14,351 nucleotides of DNA from Butyrivibrio sp. GTDB lineage: Bacteria > Bacillota > Clostridia > Lachnospirales > Lachnospiraceae. Shown one piece after another: positions 6,439-13,757 of the stretch (its first letter is position 1; each line of letters starts with the position of its first letter). Location of the stretch: the NCBI GenBank assembly GCA_024688095.1, contig JAILEJ010000322.1, forward strand, positions 1-14,351, given 5' to 3'. Made by a program: the position numbers and the translations under genes. The notes below the pieces were generated by a model, which was not told where the DNA came from, searched no databases, and worked only from the letters and a program-made list of their open reading frames with translations.

Positions 6439-6461
6439 AAAGCCGCGGTTTACGCGGCTTT
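6439..6461 (-). terminator. GC-rich terminator-like hairpin between the P-loop gene and the HlyD-like gene
   Basis: A 9-bp stem AAAGCCGCG/CGCGGCTTT (6439-6447 with 6453-6461) and a 5-base loop begin 9 bases after the P-loop gene stop. On the minus strand the stem runs into TTTCTTT, an interrupted T-run. The next start codon is only about 20 bases further on, so no promoter fits in between. It may be a partial terminator or a processing/stability element within one transcript. Confidence 0.7.
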
Positions 6462-6469
6462 CCGAATTT

Positions 6470-6889
6470 TTATAATGAAACAACAATTTTATCTTTAATA
6501 TCGGCCGGAACTTCGCTTTCATCAAGTGAAACACTAAGAATAAACTCTACTCCAAATTTCTCACTTATAACATCAAGCTTCTTGATACATTCTGTAATAT
6601 CAGCACCCTCAAGATATGATATTTTCAAAAAACTATCCAAATACATTTGCTGAAGATCGCGGTCCTGAGAAATGATTCCGCTGATGAAACCGATAAACTC
6701 ATCGGTATTAGATACCATAAATTCTGGAACTACAATAAGTCTGACCTTATTGTTTAACTCATACATATGCTTTGTGCTCTTATCAAGATACACAACACTG
6801 CCTAAAATATTCTTAACTTCGGTATTGACCTTGTCCAACAGGCATTTAGTTTTACCTTTACCTTTATTCCCAACAATTAATTGAACCAT
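6470..6889 (-). CDS. Small P-loop protein of unknown function
   Basis: Not assigned to a characterised family. The 139-residue protein begins with a Walker A motif, GNKGKGKT (7-14, fitting GxxxxGKT), directly after a short beta strand (VQLIV), as in P-loop NTPases. A strand SVVYLD (31-36) and LIVVPEF (51-57) follow; a convincing Walker B Asp is not obvious. The end FILSVSLDESEVPADI (116-131) looks like a late core strand with a conserved-looking SLDE. Similar clostridial proteins are sometimes labelled PilT-like, which the sequence does not support beyond the P-loop. AGGAGG lies 7 bases before the ATG. It is the first gene after a clear promoter and precedes the HlyD-like gene, separated by a hairpin, so both may be co-transcribed. 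Confidence 0.8.
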   Translation of the reverse strand: MVQLIVGNKGKGKTKCLLDKVNTEVKNILGSVVYLDKSTKHMYELNNKVRLIVVPEFMVSNTDEFIGFISGIISQDRDLQQMYLDSFLKISYLEGADITECIKKLDVISEKFGVEFILSVSLDESEVPADIKDKIVVSL

Positions 6890-6925
6890 CGCATACCCTC
6901 CTGTAAGTTTTTATCTAATAAATAA

Positions 6926-6954
6926 ATTATATCCTTTAAGAGAACAAAACTCAA
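6926..6954 (-). promoter_or_regulatory. Promoter of the P-loop gene (and probably the HlyD-like gene)
   Basis: TTGAGT (6949-6954), 17 bases, then a perfect TATAAT (6926-6931) on the minus strand. It is located 14 bases after the carboxypeptidase stop and upstream of the AGGAGG site at 6898-6903. No terminator is visible before it, so transcripts of the mre operon may also read into this unit. Confidence 0.75.
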
Positions 6955-6967
6955 TATATATTTTGTA

Positions 6968-7927
6968 TTAATTGCCAGTAACCGATGCTAACATTTTAGC
7001 CATTTCCTCATAAAGCGTAGAAGTATCTTCAGCCCTTAAAACTACTGCAATATAAGGGTTTCCAGATGTATCTTTTGCAAGTAGGATCAAACAATGTCCA
7101 GCAGCTGTTGTCGTACCTGTTTTACCACCAATAACGGTAATACCTGTAGGAGCTGTCTGATTTCCGTTAAAATATTGATTTGTAGATTTTATATTTACAT
7201 CAACACCTGTACCATCTGATGAGTAATAAATTGTCGAATATTCGGGTAAAGAAATTATTTCCTGAAATTCATCGTATTGCATTGCAGCATTAAAAATCAA
7301 ATACATGTCATAACATGTAACATAATGATCATCAGCTGTAAGACCATGCGGATTAACAAAATGAGAATTAGTTGCACCTATAGCTGCTGCTTCATTATTC
7401 ATCATTTCATAAAACTGATCCAGAGTGCCTCCAATATTTTCAGCAATAAGCATAGCAACATCATTAGCTGAATAAATAAGAAGTAAATGCAGGGCCTGGT
7501 CCAAAGTCATAGTATCACCCACCTGCAGACCGATTTTCTGAGCACCACTTTCGGTTATATTAACATTTGATGTAGCCTTTAAAGTCTGGCTAAGATCACC
7601 ATATTTTAAGGCAACAAGAGCTGTCATAACCTTGGTAAGACTTGCAGGATTAAGCCTTTCATGTACACTTTTTGCAAAAAGAGTTTCTCTTTTATTTAAA
7701 TCAAAAAGACCGCCACAGGAATTTTCGGACAATACAACATCAGATATTTGAATATCTGAGTTTACAACACATAAATCTGATGCAAATGTTTCCAGCTTTG
7801 TACCTGAACTATTACTGCTATATGAATTTATTGTATAAGGCTGACTAAAAGAACCCCCACAACCATTCAGAAATAATGTTATACAAGTAAAAATTGATGC
7901 AAATTTAAGTTTATTTATATATCTCAC
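6968..7927 (-). CDS. Lipoprotein D-alanyl-D-alanine carboxypeptidase (S11 family)
   Basis: A low-molecular-weight penicillin-binding protein that trims the terminal D-Ala from peptidoglycan stem peptides outside the membrane. From a GTG start at 7927 it has 319 residues. Residues 1-22 are a lipoprotein signal peptide ending in LFLNGC, with Cys23 as the lipidation site. The penicilloyl-serine motifs are intact: SLTK (Ser96, Lys99), SAN (153-155) and KTG (269-271). No C-terminal amphipathic anchor or second beta domain is seen, so it is anchored at its N-terminus instead. The start is uncertain: no ATG is available. GTG 7927 lies 12 bases after AGAGGAG and gives the cleanest signal peptide; TTG 7936 is closer but only 3 bases away. 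It overlaps mgsA by 17 bases in another frame and ends the mre operon. Confidence 0.88.
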   Translation of the reverse strand: MRYINKLKFASIFTCITLFLNGCGGSFSQPYTINSYSSNSSGTKLETFASDLCVVNSDIQISDVVLSENSCGGLFDLNKRETLFAKSVHERLNPASLTKVMTALVALKYGDLSQTLKATSNVNITESGAQKIGLQVGDTMTLDQALHLLLIYSANDVAMLIAENIGGTLDQFYEMMNNEAAAIGATNSHFVNPHGLTADDHYVTCYDMYLIFNAAMQYDEFQEIISLPEYSTIYYSSDGTGVDVNIKSTNQYFNGNQTAPTGITVIGGKTGTTTAAGHCLILLAKDTSGNPYIAVVLRAEDTSTLYEEMAKMLASVTGN

Positions 7928-8306
7928 GCCACTCAAGATCTCCTCTGTCAAGAGACTTTATAAGTAATTCTGCAGAAGCAAGATTAGTTGCAATAGGAAT
8001 ATTATACATATCACATAGTCTCATAACATTTCCCACATCAGGTTCATGAGACTTCTGTGTCAAAGGATCTCTCAGAAAAATAACAAGATCAATCTCATTA
8101 TGTTCGATTGCAGCACCAATCTGCTGCTCACCACCTAAATGTCCAGCAAGAAACTTGTGTATATTTAAGTTAGTTACTTCCTCAATCAATCTTCCTGTTG
8201 TACCTGTTGCATACAACTCATTTTTTGATAAAATCCCCCTATAAGCGATGCAAAAATTCTGCATAAGCTTCTTTTTTGAATCATGCGCTACAAATGCTAT
8301 ATTCAT
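7911..8306 (-). CDS. mgsA: Methylglyoxal synthase, with Glu at the catalytic Asp position
   Basis: Converts dihydroxyacetone phosphate to methylglyoxal and phosphate, a cytoplasmic bypass of lower glycolysis. The 131 residues carry the family motifs: VAHD (6-9), ATGTTGRLIEE (33-43), GGEQQIGA (58-65), RDPL (79-82), HEPDV (87-91) and NIPIATNLASAE (102-113). Compared with E. coli MgsA, His8, His87 and Asp90 match His19, His98 and Asp101. However, the catalytic-base position Asp71 (GGDQQ) is Glu60 here, confirmed as a GAG codon. The preceding SGP/M region is AGHL. It may be a lineage variant with altered activity. AAGGGAG lies 9 bases before the ATG. It sits between rodA and the carboxypeptidase gene, a placement next to rodA also seen in clostridia. 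Confidence 0.92.
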   Translation of the reverse strand: MNIAFVAHDSKKKLMQNFCIAYRGILSKNELYATGTTGRLIEEVTNLNIHKFLAGHLGGEQQIGAAIEHNEIDLVIFLRDPLTQKSHEPDVGNVMRLCDMYNIPIATNLASAELLIKSLDRGDLEWREIYK

Positions 8307-8339
8307 TCTTGCACACTCCCTTCTCCTATAAAAATTTAT

Positions 8340-9500
8340 TTAATAATAAGACAAATACTTTTTGCTCTGTAATCCAACATTTAATACAAAACCTAAACCA
8401 GCATATACGGTTAATAGTGAAGTAAGACCTGAACTTACAAAAGGTAAAGGAATACCTGTATTAGGCAAAGTTCCAGTAGCAACTCCTATATTAAGAAATC
8501 CCTGGAAACCTATCCAAAATCCCATTCCAGAAGCTATAAGTTTTCCAGCAATATCCTGTGCCCGTGAAGCAATGACAAAACAGTCAACTGCAAGCAAACA
8601 AAGCAAAATCACGACTAATACAGAACCAACAAAGCCAAACTCTTCTCCTACTACAGTAAAAATAAAGTCAGTCTGTGATTCTGATATGAAACCACCATTT
8701 AAAACAGAAGTAATTTCATTTGTATTATAACCTTTGCCAAGTAACTGGCCAGAACCTATAGCCATGATAGAATTCAATGTCTGATAAGATTCACCGGTGG
8801 CATAATCTTCAGGGTGGAGCCAGGCAAGAATTCTCTTTTGCTGATAAGGCTTCAAAATAATACTTTCTTCCTGAAGTGCACTATATATTACAACTATAAC
8901 AGTTGGAATCGCTACCGATAAAACAGCAACAACAAGTTTCCAATCGATTCCTGCGATAAATAATATGCCACAAACAATGATCGTAGTCATTATTGTTGTC
9001 GAAAGATCAGGCTCCATAAGAATAAATAAAAGTGGTACAGCCAAAAGTACCAGACATATAAGGACAAAACTAAAATTTTTTATTCTATCCTTATATTTCA
9101 TAATAAACTTTGCATAAAATAAAATCAATAATAATTTAGCTGCTTCTGAAGGCTGAAACGTAATACCGAGAATATTGATCCAACGAGTCGCACCACCTAC
9201 AGTATTACCTATAACCAGAACAAGTCCCAGCAAAACAAGATTCATTATATAATAAATCCAGTATCCCTTAATAAGAACATGATAATCTAAAAGAGAAACA
9301 AAAACCATTGTAATAACGCCAAGCACACAACCCAATATCTGCTTGTTTTTTAAGGATTCATCTGCACTTCCAATTGCCATAATTCCAATTATTGTTAAAG
9401 CTATGGCCATTATTATTAAAGAAAAATCATAATTTCTAATTTTATACTGTTTCAGCTTTTCAAATCTGCTGCTTCTTTCAGACATTGTATTAGTCAGCAT
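8340..9500 (-). CDS. rodA: RodA, SEDS peptidoglycan glycosyltransferase
   Basis: Polymerises lipid II into glycan strands during elongation, as partner of the class B PBP encoded just upstream. In 386 residues it has about ten membrane spans and the SEDS signatures: GGATRWINILGITFQPSEAAK (split: GGATRWI 102-108, QPSE 116-119), TDFIF with the expected catalytic Asp278, and PNTGIPLPFVSSG (346-358). The start is ATG 9500, with GAGGGCG 9-10 bases upstream inside the pbp2 end. The gene overlaps pbp2 by 11 bases, so translation is likely coupled, which keeps the two partners in step. RodA rather than FtsW or SpoVE is inferred from the mre-operon context. Confidence 0.93.
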   Translation of the reverse strand: MLTNTMSERSSRFEKLKQYKIRNYDFSLIIMAIALTIIGIMAIGSADESLKNKQILGCVLGVITMVFVSLLDYHVLIKGYWIYYIMNLVLLGLVLVIGNTVGGATRWINILGITFQPSEAAKLLLILFYAKFIMKYKDRIKNFSFVLICLVLLAVPLLFILMEPDLSTTIMTTIIVCGILFIAGIDWKLVVAVLSVAIPTVIVVIYSALQEESIILKPYQQKRILAWLHPEDYATGESYQTLNSIMAIGSGQLLGKGYNTNEITSVLNGGFISESQTDFIFTVVGEEFGFVGSVLVVILLCLLAVDCFVIASRAQDIAGKLIASGMGFWIGFQGFLNIGVATGTLPNTGIPLPFVSSGLTSLLTVYAGLGFVLNVGLQSKKYLSYY

Positions 9501-12357
9501 TTGCTTCGCCCTCAACTAGCCCATCGGCTGCACTTCCTTCAATTTCATCTTCATCAGTAAGACCAAAATAATACTCGATAGCTTCTTTTGTTATCTGAGC
9601 TGCATAACTTGATGTATAACCATATGCAATTCTTGTCGCAATCGCAATTTCAGGAGCTTCATATGGAGCATAACATACAAAAAGCGCATGGTTACCTCTG
9701 TTCTTTGATTCCTGAGCAGTACCTGTTTTACCTGCAACATTAACAGCAACATCATTGTAGTAAGTCTTATCTTCTACAACCTGTCTCATACCTGTATGAA
9801 TAGCATTCCAATAACTAACATCCATATCAATAGTATTTCTTACAGTAGCAGAATACTCTTCAAGAAGATTTCCACTAGAATCTGTAGTCTTGTCAAGCAG
9901 TGTAAGATTAAAACATGTACCACTATTTGCAACTGTTGTAACATATCTTGCAAGGCCAACTGTTGTATATGAATGAGTACCCTGACCAATTGCAGATCTT
10001 ACAGCATCTTCGTCTGAAACCTCAGGCTCAGATTCTGCAATCTCAATTCCCGTAGTCTCACTAAGGCCATACATGTCTGCATATTTTGCAAGCTTATCAA
10101 TACCAATTTCAGACTTATATGTATCATTAACAAGGCCTAATCTGTAGCCCACTTCATAAAAGAATACGTTACAGGAATTTCTTATACCGCCTGTAACATC
10201 AAGTGATCCATGCGCACGAGGATAAATCCAGCAGTGAGGATTAGAAGAAAACTTATCAAATACACCATTACAGGTAATTGTTGAATCTGTAGTTATAACG
10301 CCTTCCATAAGTCCGGCAGTTGATGAAACCATCTTAAATGTAGAACCTGGAGCAGTTTTTTGCTGTGTAGCGTAATTATAAAGCGGATTAGATAAATCAT
10401 TTCTAAGTTGAGCGTAATACTCAGCATCTACACCATTGGCCATTTTATTATTGTCATAACCTGGATATGATACAAGCGCAAGTACATCTCCATTATTTAC
10501 ATCGGTTATAACCATAGAACCCGTACATGGATCAAGTGCAAGCTGTGCAGGTGTAATATCAAGATTTGTAATTCTATTTGTTATAAATGTATAAGCTGTT
10601 TCACCGCCTGCATTCCAAAGACTTGCTTCTTCGCTATCTAGTGAAACAAGATTCTGTTCAAGCAAAATATTACAAACCTGAGTTCCGGATATATAATCAT
10701 CCTGCAACATATATTTATAAAATCTTGAAGTAAAATCGGTATCAGTTTCAAGTTCATTAAATATATAAGAAATAATCTGACTATAAATCTCTTCAGAGTC
10801 AGCATACTGATTATCCAGATCAAGTTTTGTTACATCAATCCAGTTTTCAGAAATACAATATTTCAAATATTCTGCGAGGGATATAGTTTCATCTGTAGTC
10901 CATGCTATATAAGTAGCATCTTCTTTATTAACAAGATCAGAATCAATAATTCCATCAGAATAAAGCATAGATGCAATATAACTCATATAAACCATATATT
11001 CCTTGGTAAGGGTATTATATGGAGTCATAGTCTGAGTAAGTTCAGTATTAAGTGTAGAAAAAACTGATTCCTTTTTTGTCAAAAACTGCTGATAAACAGC
11101 TGCTTCATTAGGACCTGCATCCTCTTCCTGCAAATGATCAATATCAATGACATTATTATCAAATAAGGCGTAATAAACATCATATACCGGGATCATAATA
11201 TCACTGGCATCAGAATTCTCTGTTATAGTATAACTTTTTGTATTTTCAATTTTAGAAATAAGAATACCAGCAAGAGAAGTCTCAATAATGTTATAGCAGG
11301 CTTCCTGTAAATCCTTATCAATTGTAAGATATACATCATTACCTGCAACAGAATCTACATAATTACTTGTTTCTATTACCTGACCTGTATTATCAACATA
11401 AACAGTTTCAGAACCTTTTTTACCCTGAAGTTCACTCTCCATTGCCTGCTCAATGCCTGACTTACCTACAGTATCATTACTGTCGTATTCAGGATTTTCA
11501 GCCTGAAGTTCAACGAGTTCATCTTCAGAAACTTTTCCAGTATACCCAATTATCTGTGAAAAATATTTAGAATCAACATAAACTCTTGCAGTACTCTCCT
11601 CAATCGAAACACCTTCAAGAGAATCACTATTTTCCATTACGTCAGCAACAGTCTGATCACTAACACTTGTAGCAACAGTTGTATCAATATACTTCTGATA
11701 ACTATTTGTATTCATGTTATATCTTACAGTCAAAACCTTAAGAAGTCTCTCATTCGTATACCCTAGACCAATTTCAAAATCCTTGGGGCTACTAGGATTT
11801 GAATAATCTGCATAGTCACCTATGCCAAACTTTTCACAAAGTTCAGTAACAACCTCTTTAGCAGTTTTTGTTTTTTCATTATAAGTAAGATCATTAATAG
11901 AAGTATGTCCATAAACATCAGCAAGAAATCTGTTTAAAGCACTTCCTTCTACTGTATATTCAAAATCACCATTTGCTGAAAGGACTATATTAAAGGTACT
12001 GTCGACCTCATCGCCATTTCCTTCTATTATGTCAATTAATTTATTGATTGTTGCATTTATCGTGGCATTTCTATATTTGCCTGATTCAAAAACATCTTCG
12101 ATAGTAACAGAATTTGCAAGTTCATTGTACGCAAGCAAATTTCCATTTCTATCATAAATATTACCTCTTGTAGCCTGAATATCTTTAACTTTCTGAATTT
12201 TTAACTGAAAGCTGTCTAGATACTCTTCTCCCATTATTATCTGAAGGTAGAAAAGTCTGTATACAAGAACAGCCATGCAACAGATTAATACAGCACAAGA
12301 CAATACTATCCTGGACGTTATGAACTTTAGTATTGCTTCACCAATTTTACTAAACAA
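9490..12357 (-). CDS. mrdA: Penicillin-binding protein 2 (class B transpeptidase), unusually large
   Basis: Cross-links peptidoglycan with RodA in the elongasome. Numbering here is from GTG 12369 (959 residues). One membrane span (about 21-44) precedes the class B pedestal, with RGNIYDRNG (68-76) and GKSGIEQAMESELQGKKG (302-319). The transpeptidase domain has STFK (nucleophile Ser676, Lys679), SCN (732-734) and KTGTAQ (881-886). Usual PBP2s have about 600-750 residues. The extra length is mainly an acidic, helical stretch of about 240 residues (about 365-605) between the strand VYLTIDKDLQEA and DPCTGSMVITDVNNGDVLALVSYPGYD, which normally lie close together, plus an extended pedestal (about 92-240). 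The start is unclear: TTG 12357 has AAAGGAG 11 bases upstream; GTG 12369 has none at a proper distance. It overlaps mreD by 8-20 bases. Confidence 0.93.
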   Translation of the reverse strand: MFSKIGEAILKFITSRIVLSCAVLICCMAVLVYRLFYLQIIMGEEYLDSFQLKIQKVKDIQATRGNIYDRNGNLLAYNELANSVTIEDVFESGKYRNATINATINKLIDIIEGNGDEVDSTFNIVLSANGDFEYTVEGSALNRFLADVYGHTSINDLTYNEKTKTAKEVVTELCEKFGIGDYADYSNPSSPKDFEIGLGYTNERLLKVLTVRYNMNTNSYQKYIDTTVATSVSDQTVADVMENSDSLEGVSIEESTARVYVDSKYFSQIIGYTGKVSEDELVELQAENPEYDSNDTVGKSGIEQAMESELQGKKGSETVYVDNTGQVIETSNYVDSVAGNDVYLTIDKDLQEACYNIIETSLAGILISKIENTKSYTITENSDASDIMIPVYDVYYALFDNNVIDIDHLQEEDAGPNEAAVYQQFLTKKESVFSTLNTELTQTMTPYNTLTKEYMVYMSYIASMLYSDGIIDSDLVNKEDATYIAWTTDETISLAEYLKYCISENWIDVTKLDLDNQYADSEEIYSQIISYIFNELETDTDFTSRFYKYMLQDDYISGTQVCNILLEQNLVSLDSEEASLWNAGGETAYTFITNRITNLDITPAQLALDPCTGSMVITDVNNGDVLALVSYPGYDNNKMANGVDAEYYAQLRNDLSNPLYNYATQQKTAPGSTFKMVSSTAGLMEGVITTDSTITCNGVFDKFSSNPHCWIYPRAHGSLDVTGGIRNSCNVFFYEVGYRLGLVNDTYKSEIGIDKLAKYADMYGLSETTGIEIAESEPEVSDEDAVRSAIGQGTHSYTTVGLARYVTTVANSGTCFNLTLLDKTTDSSGNLLEEYSATVRNTIDMDVSYWNAIHTGMRQVVEDKTYYNDVAVNVAGKTGTAQESKNRGNHALFVCYAPYEAPEIAIATRIAYGYTSSYAAQITKEAIEYYFGLTDEDEIEGSAADGLVEGEANAD

Positions 12358-12868
12358 ATTTTTTCGCACTCCTTTGTTCTATATCTTCGAGCCATGTACT
12401 GAGGCGTAGTATAACCGGATAAAAAAATATGGAAACAATGGTCGTATAAACCATTTCAGGTACTATAACATGCAGCATATAATAATCAATATCAAATTTG
12501 GTTCTAAATAAGAAAAATAAAATATAACAGGTAAAACCAAAAACAAAATCACTTACTACAATAAATAACATTGGAAGAAAAATATTCTGTGGGAAGAATA
12601 TTTTATGAAACTTTCCTATGATAAATCCAATGTACATATATATGAGTGCATAGAAACCAATATATGTACCAAAAAACACATCAACAAGAAGGCCACAAAA
12701 GAATCCAACTAATGTCCCACTTTTGTCGCCTCTCATAAGTCCCAGTGATACAGTCAGTATCAAAAGAAGATTTGGAGTAATTCCTCCAAAATCAATATAT
12801 CTGAACACTGTCGTCTGTAACACAAAAGAAAATATAATTAAAAGAAAATTAACTATAAACCTTCTCAT
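12350..12868 (-). CDS. mreD: Rod shape-determining membrane protein MreD
   Basis: An integral membrane component of the elongasome, linking MreC and MreB to the RodA/PBP2 synthase. The 172 residues are normal for the family and almost entirely hydrophobic with five or six membrane spans (about 4-22, 29-45, 51-69, 72-90, 97-120, 134-155). The N-terminus MRRFIVNFLLIIFSFVLQTTV and the segment ITPNLLLILTVSLGLMRGDKSGTLVGFFCGLLVD (broken here by description: PNLLLI at 32-37, GLLVD at 59-63) follow the MreD pattern. MreD has no enzymatic motifs. TAAGG 6 bases before the ATG acts as ribosome binding site. Eight bases separate it from the mreC stop, and its end overlaps pbp2. Confidence 0.92.
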   Translation of the reverse strand: MRRFIVNFLLIIFSFVLQTTVFRYIDFGGITPNLLLILTVSLGLMRGDKSGTLVGFFCGLLVDVFFGTYIGFYALIYMYIGFIIGKFHKIFFPQNIFLPMLFIVVSDFVFGFTCYILFFLFRTKFDIDYYMLHVIVPEMVYTTIVSIFFYPVILRLSTWLEDIEQRSAKKFV

Positions 12869-12876
12869 ACAAAACC

Positions 12877-13755
12877 TTATTCCGTAACATTTTCTACTTG
12901 CTGTTTAGTCTGTAAAATAACGAGAACTTCACTCAAATGTTCAAAATCAACAGCTGTTGTAAGCGTACCTGACTTGGTAAGATTATTTGAGTCGTCTTCG
13001 ATAGTACTTATATAACCAATTAAAATACCAGGAAGATACTTATCACTAATATTGGATGTGACTATCTTATCTCCAACATTTACCTTGTCAGCATCATCAA
13101 TAAGTTTTGAAAAGCTTATAACACCATTATTATAAAGTTCTAGATCACCTGAAACTATAAGATTATCCTGAGAGGCAAGAACAGTTCCACTTACAGCTGA
13201 ATTATCAGCAATAATAGACTGTACTTTGGCCCAATCCGGACCAAGATCAATGATTCTTCCAACAAGACCACTACCTGCAATAATATTCATATCAACAGTA
13301 AGGCCGTCATCTGAACCCTTGTCAATAACGAAAGAATGATACCAGTTTCCAGCATCTTTTGCTATTATCCTGGCAGCTACTTTTTCATACCCCTCATACT
13401 GGCTATCAAGTTCATAGAGCTTTTGCAATTCTGTAAGCTCGTATTTATCTTGTTCCAGATTTGTATTTTGTGTTGTCAGATCATCTACCTGCTTCTTTAA
13501 AGCCTCATTTTCTGCCATTAGACTTTCTACAGTCTGAACTTTATCTGCAGCAACTGTCATCCAGGTTCCAACAGAAGTTATTCCTTTTTGCATTGGTACT
13601 ATAATTGTTCCAAAAAAAGAATTGAGAGAAGCTGTAAAAATATTCGTACTAAACGTTATCATAATTAGAGCGACACACAAAAATGTCAAAATAAAGAGGA
13701 GATATTTACTTGGAAGCGTAAATTTCTCTCCTCCTTTTTTTATAATAGGACTCAT
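12877..13755 (-). CDS. mreC: Rod shape-determining protein MreC
   Basis: A bitopic scaffold protein that activates PBP2 and RodA at the outer face of the membrane. The 292 residues have a short basic cytoplasmic N-terminus, one membrane span (about 17-38), and a coiled coil (about 72-118, heptad-like ESLMAENEALKKQVDDL and onward). The beta-rich MreC core (about 124-282) includes IAKDAGNWYHSFVIDKGSDDG, GLVGRI, and VGDKIVTS. All are family features. The start ATG 13755 follows the mreB stop after 2 bases; GAGG about 10 bases upstream lies in the end of mreB, so coupling is likely. Codons 5-10 hold seven A followed by GGAGGAG, an internal Shine-Dalgarno-like stretch with no usable start after it. 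Confidence 0.94.
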   Translation of the reverse strand: MSPIIKKGGEKFTLPSKYLLFILTFLCVALIMITFSTNIFTASLNSFFGTIIVPMQKGITSVGTWMTVAADKVQTVESLMAENEALKKQVDDLTTQNTNLEQDKYELTELQKLYELDSQYEGYEKVAARIIAKDAGNWYHSFVIDKGSDDGLTVDMNIIAGSGLVGRIIDLGPDWAKVQSIIADNSAVSGTVLASQDNLIVSGDLELYNNGVISFSKLIDDADKVNVGDKIVTSNISDKYLPGILIGYISTIEDDSNNLTKSGTLTTAVDFEHLSEVLVILQTKQQVENVTE

Positions 13756-13757
13756 CC

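Noticed and set aside
8362..8730. Plus-strand 122-codon frame inside rodA
   Set aside because: Antisense to a well-supported SEDS gene with all its motifs; no promoter or ribosome binding site seen, and the protein (Pro/Lys/Thr-rich) looks like a mirror of membrane-span codons.
10638..10823. Minus-strand 61-codon frame within pbp2
   Set aside because: It is out of frame with the well-supported transpeptidase gene, has no ribosome binding site, and codes for an unremarkable Ile/Leu-rich peptide.
13725..13745. Run of seven A followed by GGAGGAG early in mreC as a programmed frameshift or second start
   Set aside because: The mreC frame is intact across it, the shifted frames give nothing family-like, and no start codon follows at a usable distance.
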